A stretch of 64,000 nucleotides of DNA, from the NCBI RefSeq assembly GCF_016086655.4, contig NC_052135.2, positions 70,901,702 to 70,965,701 of the forward strand, read 5' to 3'. The position numbers and the translations under genes were made by a program. The DNA comes from Lepeophtheirus salmonis (taxonomy: Eukaryota > Arthropoda > Copepoda > Siphonostomatoida > Caligidae). Shown here in pieces: positions 58,771-64,000 of this stretch (its first letter is position 1; each line of letters starts with the position of its first letter). Below the pieces are notes generated by a model. That model did not search any database, was not told the DNA's origin, and saw only the letters and a program-made list of their open reading frames with translations.

Positions 58771-60671
58771 ATATCAAATAAAACACTTCATAATTGGTGA
58801 TAAAGGTGAAGTTAATGATCTTATCGAAAAGACATAATTATGTATAAATTACTAAAGTAGGATTTGAATGAAGAATAAATCTTTTATCCTCATTTATTTT
58901 TGGAAAGTGCTTCATCTTGTAATTATGTTATTAGTAGGAGTATTATCATTATATAATAATGTTTTTATTTTATTATGTTGGAAGATTATAAACAGACAAT
59001 TAAAATGCGACAGGTCAACCATTTATCTCAATGACGACGACGATTGAAATCTCTAATTTATTTTTTTATAGAACGACTCTATAAAGTGAAAAAAAAAAAA
59101 ATAATAATTCATTTGCGTGGGCTTAAAAATCAAATGCCCAGGAATAGAAGAAGAAAAAGACATAATTTCTACATATATACATACATAGGTAAGAACAGCA
59201 CCATGTAAGCACAAAAAAAATGTCATAAACTTTGTGCAAAAAAAAAAGTCATAAAATGAAGAAGAACTCTAGAAGAAAAAGAAAAAATTCCTTTTTAGGT
59301 CTTTTAATGCAACTAGAAGAAGATTCTTCGCACTTATTGATTTTCATAAAAAGATTTTTTTCGCATATTTTTTTTTTTTACAGATTCATTCTTGACCTAA
59401 TGAGATAAGAGGACAAATTAATACTTAACTTTAATATTTAGCAATACACCAAAACGTCCGGGATATTAATAATAAATATACCAGACATTTAGAAGTTATC
59501 AATATTATTCATTTAATGTGTAGAAATTGATATTTCCAGGGCCGATAAGCCTCTTATTTGAGGATAATATCCGTCTTTATAATTATAACCAACTATTTCA
59601 TTATGATCTATTCAAATTACTTATTTCTTATATAAATATGAATGTGAAACATGGTCTCACCTCCATCTGTTTAAGCCTGTACATAAGTTTGGTTTACATA
59701 CAAATAATCCAACGTAGACGGTTGTAAACTCATTATTAATATAATGTGCCATAATAGGATACTTATATAACTTCTTATAATGAGTCCTGTTGCAACTTGA
59801 ACAATCCATTGTCAATAGTACCAACAACATGTAGAAAATTGCCCAAAATTGAATTAGACTAAACGGTGGATTACATTACTAAAGGGTTCTTTAAATGTAC
59901 AACTGCACTGCTTATATATTGCTGCAATATCCGGACATATTTAACCCGGACACAACGGGGTATGTATTATGTGCATATGAGCGAAGTACCTGGTTAGTTA
60001 GTAAAAGTCGTCGTCAGTAGTATTAGAATAGGTACATTAAAAAAGAAGAAAAAAAATAGATCTTCTTTATATTATGTAGGTAATTAAAATTTAAATTCGG
60101 CAAATCAAAAAGGTAACTTATTTTTCCAAATCACCACCAGAGTACCTACAGCATATATATATAGTACATAACTAGGTAATCCCTACAATGGTAATATATT
60201 ATATAAAACTATAAACCATTGATATAGGTATTTGTAATTGAAATGATATTTAGAAGATGGATGAGCTGCTATAATTGACTTTAATAACGGGTCAGAGCCG
60301 TGGGTTTCAAGGACCCTGTGCGTCTATCTCTCTCTCCGTCAAAGAAGATTCCACTTCTCATTTATCATAGTATGTAGACATTACAATGCTAATCGTTACA
60401 ATCAAAAGATGAAGAAAAAAAACCCCACCAAAGATTAGATATGAGTGAACAAACTTGCAAAATATGTAGACAAATAATTCGGGGAATTCACTTTGTCCTG
60501 ATTCGTTAATCTTTTAGATGATTGTTGTTGTAAGTTCTACTGGCACGACACCTCAATCTTTTTTATATAATAAACTCTGTGCACTTTTTTAGATAAATAG
60601 GATGTAGTGTATTTTTCTGTCAGCTCTTTTAATTAATTTGCATAAGTGGACGCTTGGACAAAGTGGATTCT
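58771..60671. other. Non-coding stretch, nothing recognised
   Basis: Poly-A and poly-T rich DNA; no transposon ends, islands or conserved translation were seen. Confidence 0.45.
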
Positions 60672-60969
60672 CATATGTATTTTTTAACATATAGTCTCCA
60701 CGAAACTTTACAAACTTCTCCGAATGATGCTTCCATCACTTTAACTTGTCCAAATAGTACTCGGCGTTTTTCTCGACAAAATAACTGTTCACAAAAGTGA
60801 GGCCTCTTCATTTAACAAAAAATCTTTGCAATCCACTTTTTGAAATGTATTTTTGTTTTGGGCATATATTCTTCATATCCAAGTTTCATCTACAGTAATT
60901 AATCGGGGACAAAACTCGGATGTATTGCCCCTAAACTGCACCAACAGAGTGATACTCGTTTTTCTCCAT
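60672..60969 (-). pseudogene. Mariner transposase pseudogene, most of the core deleted
   Basis: MEKNEYHSV at 60969 resembles the usual mariner start. It is followed closely, after a deletion and frameshift, by LITVDETWI near 60896, the segment carrying the first catalytic aspartate. After a decayed piece the C-terminus appears in one frame with a single stop: YFVEKNAEYYLDKLK, a stop, WKHHSEKFVKFRGDYM. In complete mariners this reads FAEKNAEYYLDGLKKWEHRW followed by a GDYVE-type ending. The DNA-binding domain and the second and third catalytic residues are missing. It is inactive. Confidence 0.8.
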
Positions 60970-61122
60970 TTTCACAATGGTACATGAAAACCAGCTTATC
61001 CAAAATGGCTGAAACTTTGAGGAGTAACCGTCAACAGATGCTAGATAGATGTGACTATCTTTTATTTACAAGTGCTGTCATGTTCACGTGGAGGTCAGAA
61101 ACTTTCCAAACCCCCTCGTATA
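60672..61122 (-). mobile_element. Internally deleted mariner (irritans-like), one end visible
   Basis: On the minus strand, 61122-61086 reads TACGAGGGGGTTTGGAAAGT then TTCTGACCTCC, which I recognise as the style of irritans-mariner ends. It lies at a sensible distance (about 150 bp) ahead of the transposase start at 60969. The opposite end after the stop region was not found, so the 3' boundary is that of the coding remnant. Confidence 0.6.
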
Positions 61123-63850
61123 TGTGGTGAATTAAGACAAAAACAATTTTTTAACAAAAATTACTATGAAAAATAGTAATTGTCAGCTGTTGATTTGATT
61201 ATTACATACTCTTGATACCTTACTATATGAGCTCATTTTAATCTCCAAACCATAAAAACTTTTTTTTGTCGATTTCCTACTTTTCGAAAACTATTATATA
61301 TAGTGTGTCAATCCAAAAGCAATCTTTCAGCAAAATCAAAAGAGAGTAGAATTGTCAAATATATTTTTGAATGCATGTTATGCAAAAAAAAATCAAATAT
61401 TTCATAGACATATTATTTGTAAAATAGATGCTTCATATTCAAATTTCTGATAAGATTTGACATACCCAAGGATTTGAACTGTTGTTTAGAGTCTTCATTT
61501 GATTTATGAGGCGTAATTTTGGGCGATACGGCCCCTTTCATATATACGATGAATTTTTGCAAGTAAATAAGTGCAAAAAATCCTTTTTGATATAAATGGA
61601 GGCTAATTGGTCCAGGATTACGATTAACGTAATCAAGAGTCAAATTTGAGAAAAAATAATTTACGCTTGTTTTCGTGTTGACGGGTCAGCAGATATTCAT
61701 ATTTAATTTGGGGGATTCACCTCCCTCCCTCCCTCCCTCCATGAAATGAAATGAAGGAAGACCTTCATTTTGAATCCATACTCATCAAAAGTTTATTTTT
61801 AGTTACGTACAAAAAAATAAAATTAAAATAAGGCAATTTTCCTCTTTTTTTTTTTTACGAGTTGAAGAAGAACAGAATAGACTGTATCTTTTTCCTTTAG
61901 TCCATGTACTCAACTCTTATGAAGTAGATTGTACCTATCCTATGTGCCTACATTTATTTTTTTGCTCTACTCAGGTCAATCTTTTCCCTTGGATATTGTA
62001 ATAATAATAAAAGAACCAAAAAATATTGAGGATGAACAGGCCAGGACCTGTATAACATTACTACATAGTTGTATAGTACTACCAACCAGAGTAATGATCT
62101 AAAAATATTTCTTTTTATAAATACAATTCCCTATTTTTAATACATATTATACAAGGTAGAAAGATATTTTGTAGATTAACAAAAAAACATTTTGATAAAT
62201 GAAACAAGTTGTGACTTATTATGAAGTTCCTTACTACATATATAAATAGTTAATAGACGTTTTTAATTAGACGAATTTCCTCTAGTATTTATTTCACCGT
62301 CCATTTTGAACATACAAGCTTAATTATTTATATATATACACATATTTTAAACTATTTTTAACAGCTGATACTCCATCACACTTTCTCTCTATTGATTAGC
62401 AGCTGAGTTTACTTCCTTTCAGGGGTTTGGATTAGTTTTTCTGGAATATCTTTATCCAGGCCTCAGATTTCTTTTGAAATAATATTTTCAGGGTCATATA
62501 GTATTTATATATATAACTTGCAATTTTGTTCAAATTATACTATATTCGTTTTAAAATGTCTTATTTAATTACAACATTAGTCAACTCAATTACCAACAAT
62601 TAATTGATGCTATAATTCCATTTTGATCTATTAAAGAGTTAAATATTTATTATGTATGTATGTATTTACGCGTGATAGAACCGTGAACACGTCATAAACT
62701 TTATAATGTAACGTATAATTATGTTCCAAGAGTCATTTTCATTTAACAAAGTCAAATATTACATCATTAATTTATCGACCATCCACTGAATACCTCATCA
62801 GAAGTACTATTCTAAATTCTTCCTTTCATATTTTTTTCAATACGCTTATACAATTTCCAACTTGTATAAACAACTTATAATTACCACGGTAATCTTTATG
62901 GAATTAATCCACCTTTCCTCCGCCTAAAATAGAAATAGAAAATCAGTTGATAGTTAGCAGCTAATTATTTCCGACCGTGAGACTATTCTATATTTTATAC
63001 TTAATAGAAAGTTATACGCAGTTTGACAGTAGTAATTTTGACCAATGAGGGGGGGGGCTATGGGGGAGGGGGGTCAACGTTCATAATACTACTACTTTAG
63101 GGAAGAGTAATTTAAAAATCCACAGCTGACAAAAATGCAATATAATTATTAACTTAATTATAAGACCAACCATTTTATTCCGATCTTTAAAAATTATTTA
63201 TTTAGTTATTATGCATTTACAAGTAATACAATTTAATTAATTACAATTTTAATTTAATGTGTGACAGAATATTTATTAATGGGCAATTTTCATTTAAAAA
63301 AAAAAGTCAAAGATTACAACCTTGACCCATTAATGACGAGTCTACAGATTTCTAAGAATACATTAAAACTACTTATTCTTCGTCATCAAAATGGGAAATA
63401 CTTTGTTAAAACAATGTTTTTCACAGTCTAAGAATATTTTTTGGAGGGGTTTGAACCGTTTGAATAATCGTGAAATGCTTTTTATAGCCTGAGAAACACG
63501 TTCTACTGAAGAAAAAAAATTAAATTAAGTAAGTTATGAGCATTCATTAATGATTTTCGCTGAAAAAGTTTAATTGTGTTATGATTCGGTAAAATTTATA
63601 TATCAAATTGGACTCTTTGATTCATTTAATGACATGATTTTATTGCCGAGTGGTAAGAAATCCTTCTGGTCTATATATCCTATACCATTAATTTCATTTA
63701 TCGCAGTGTTGTAACGCCAGGTACGGAAGAATGTTATTTTTATTGGTGAATATTAAAAAAAAAATACTAGGTTCTGTGATTAAAAGTAGGGACTATTCTA
63801 GTTAATAAATAATAATTTAAAAAAACTTTCAAAAATCAACTGTTGTCAGC
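61123..63850. other. Non-coding stretch with a CCCT microsatellite and an R4 copy
   Basis: A family R4 copy lies at about 61430-61510 (GACATACCCAAGGATTTGAA, then CTGTTGTTTAGAGTC). A (CCCT)n tract occurs at 61722-61741 and (TATG)n near 62652-62666. No gene was found. Confidence 0.5.
61722..61741 (+). repeat. (CCCT)n microsatellite
   Basis: Five CCCT units in a row. Confidence 0.9.
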
Positions 63851-64000
63851 ATGGAAGCGAAAAGACAAAGATTGTCTGATTTGCACTACGCTCAAGTGAG
63901 TGTCGAGGATATTATGAAGATCGTACAGTGCTCCCAGAGTCTTGATCACAAGATTAAAAACATGATTGCTTCAGGTCAGAGCCTTGAGAGATCCCTTGGC
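63851..64000 (+). CDS. Start of a Tc1-like transposase ORF, cut by the window end
   Basis: ATG at 63851 opens an unbroken frame of 50 codons to the last base: MEAKRQRLSDLHYAQVSVED, IMKIVQCSQSLDHKIKNMIA, SGQSLERSLG. The pattern (basic start, LSDLHYAQVSVEDIMKIVQCS as helix-turn-helix, then a basic helix and GQSLERSLG linker) matches the N-termini of Tc1-like transposases. In these, the second helix usually reads TVFRVKKM-like; here SLDHKIKNM is in its place, so the recognition helix has diverged. G+C is clearly higher than upstream. The upstream sequence shows no terminal repeat that I can identify. Whether the gene is intact cannot be judged from this window. Confidence 0.65.
   Translation, partial: MEAKRQRLSDLHYAQVSVEDIMKIVQCSQSLDHKIKNMIASGQSLERSLG

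Overview
The window is A+T-rich, animal-type nuclear DNA with no bacterial features: no operons, no ribosome-binding sites and no long ORFs. Almost everything recognisable is mobile-element debris. There are several internally deleted Tc1/mariner elements, two short hAT-type elements with exact 8-bp target duplications, a piece of a non-LTR retrotransposon with its RNase H domain, and several dispersed or tandem non-coding repeat families. The mix of mariner subfamilies and poly-A/poly-T-rich satellites fits an arthropod. From memory of similar transposase proteins, a sea-louse type copepod (Lepeophtheirus/Caligus) is my best guess; this is inference, not proof.

Layout. 1-4.2 kb: dispersed repeats, a strong 24-bp hairpin (1212-1263), a roughly 550-bp foldback element (1598-2145) and a decayed RNase H region of a non-LTR retrotransposon on the minus strand (3390-4060). 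5-28 kb: many copies of an A/T-rich repeat whose G/C-rich ends read CAGGGGYGTYCGCAGG, three short exon-like islands (10581-10672, 14257-14338, 24667-24745), a 99-bp tandem repeat inside a three-copy repeat cluster (15.8-17.0 kb), a deleted mariner (17794-18660), a hAT element (23202-23470) and a ~200-bp satellite (26-27.7 kb). 28-32 kb: essentially featureless. 32-43.4 kb: the densest transposon block, with a transposase N-terminal scrap, a hAT element with a perfect 8-bp duplication (33845-34013), two well-preserved deleted mariners (34084-34625 and 35481-36274) and two decayed mariner pseudogenes. 43.4-64 kb: repeat copies, one more deleted mariner (48830-49519), a mariner pseudogene (60672-61122), a minisatellite (58.4-58.8 kb) and the intact start of a transposase-like ORF running off the window end (63851-64000).

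How it fits together. No complete host gene is visible. The window looks like a long intron or intergenic region, possibly the 5' part of a gene with widely spaced first exons on the + strand. The transposons cannot act by themselves, because each transposase lacks part of its DDE/D catalytic core. The element at 34084 keeps an uninterrupted ORF for the DNA-binding domain alone, which makes it the most interesting protein-level object here. No CRISPR array, tRNA, rRNA or recognisable operon was seen.
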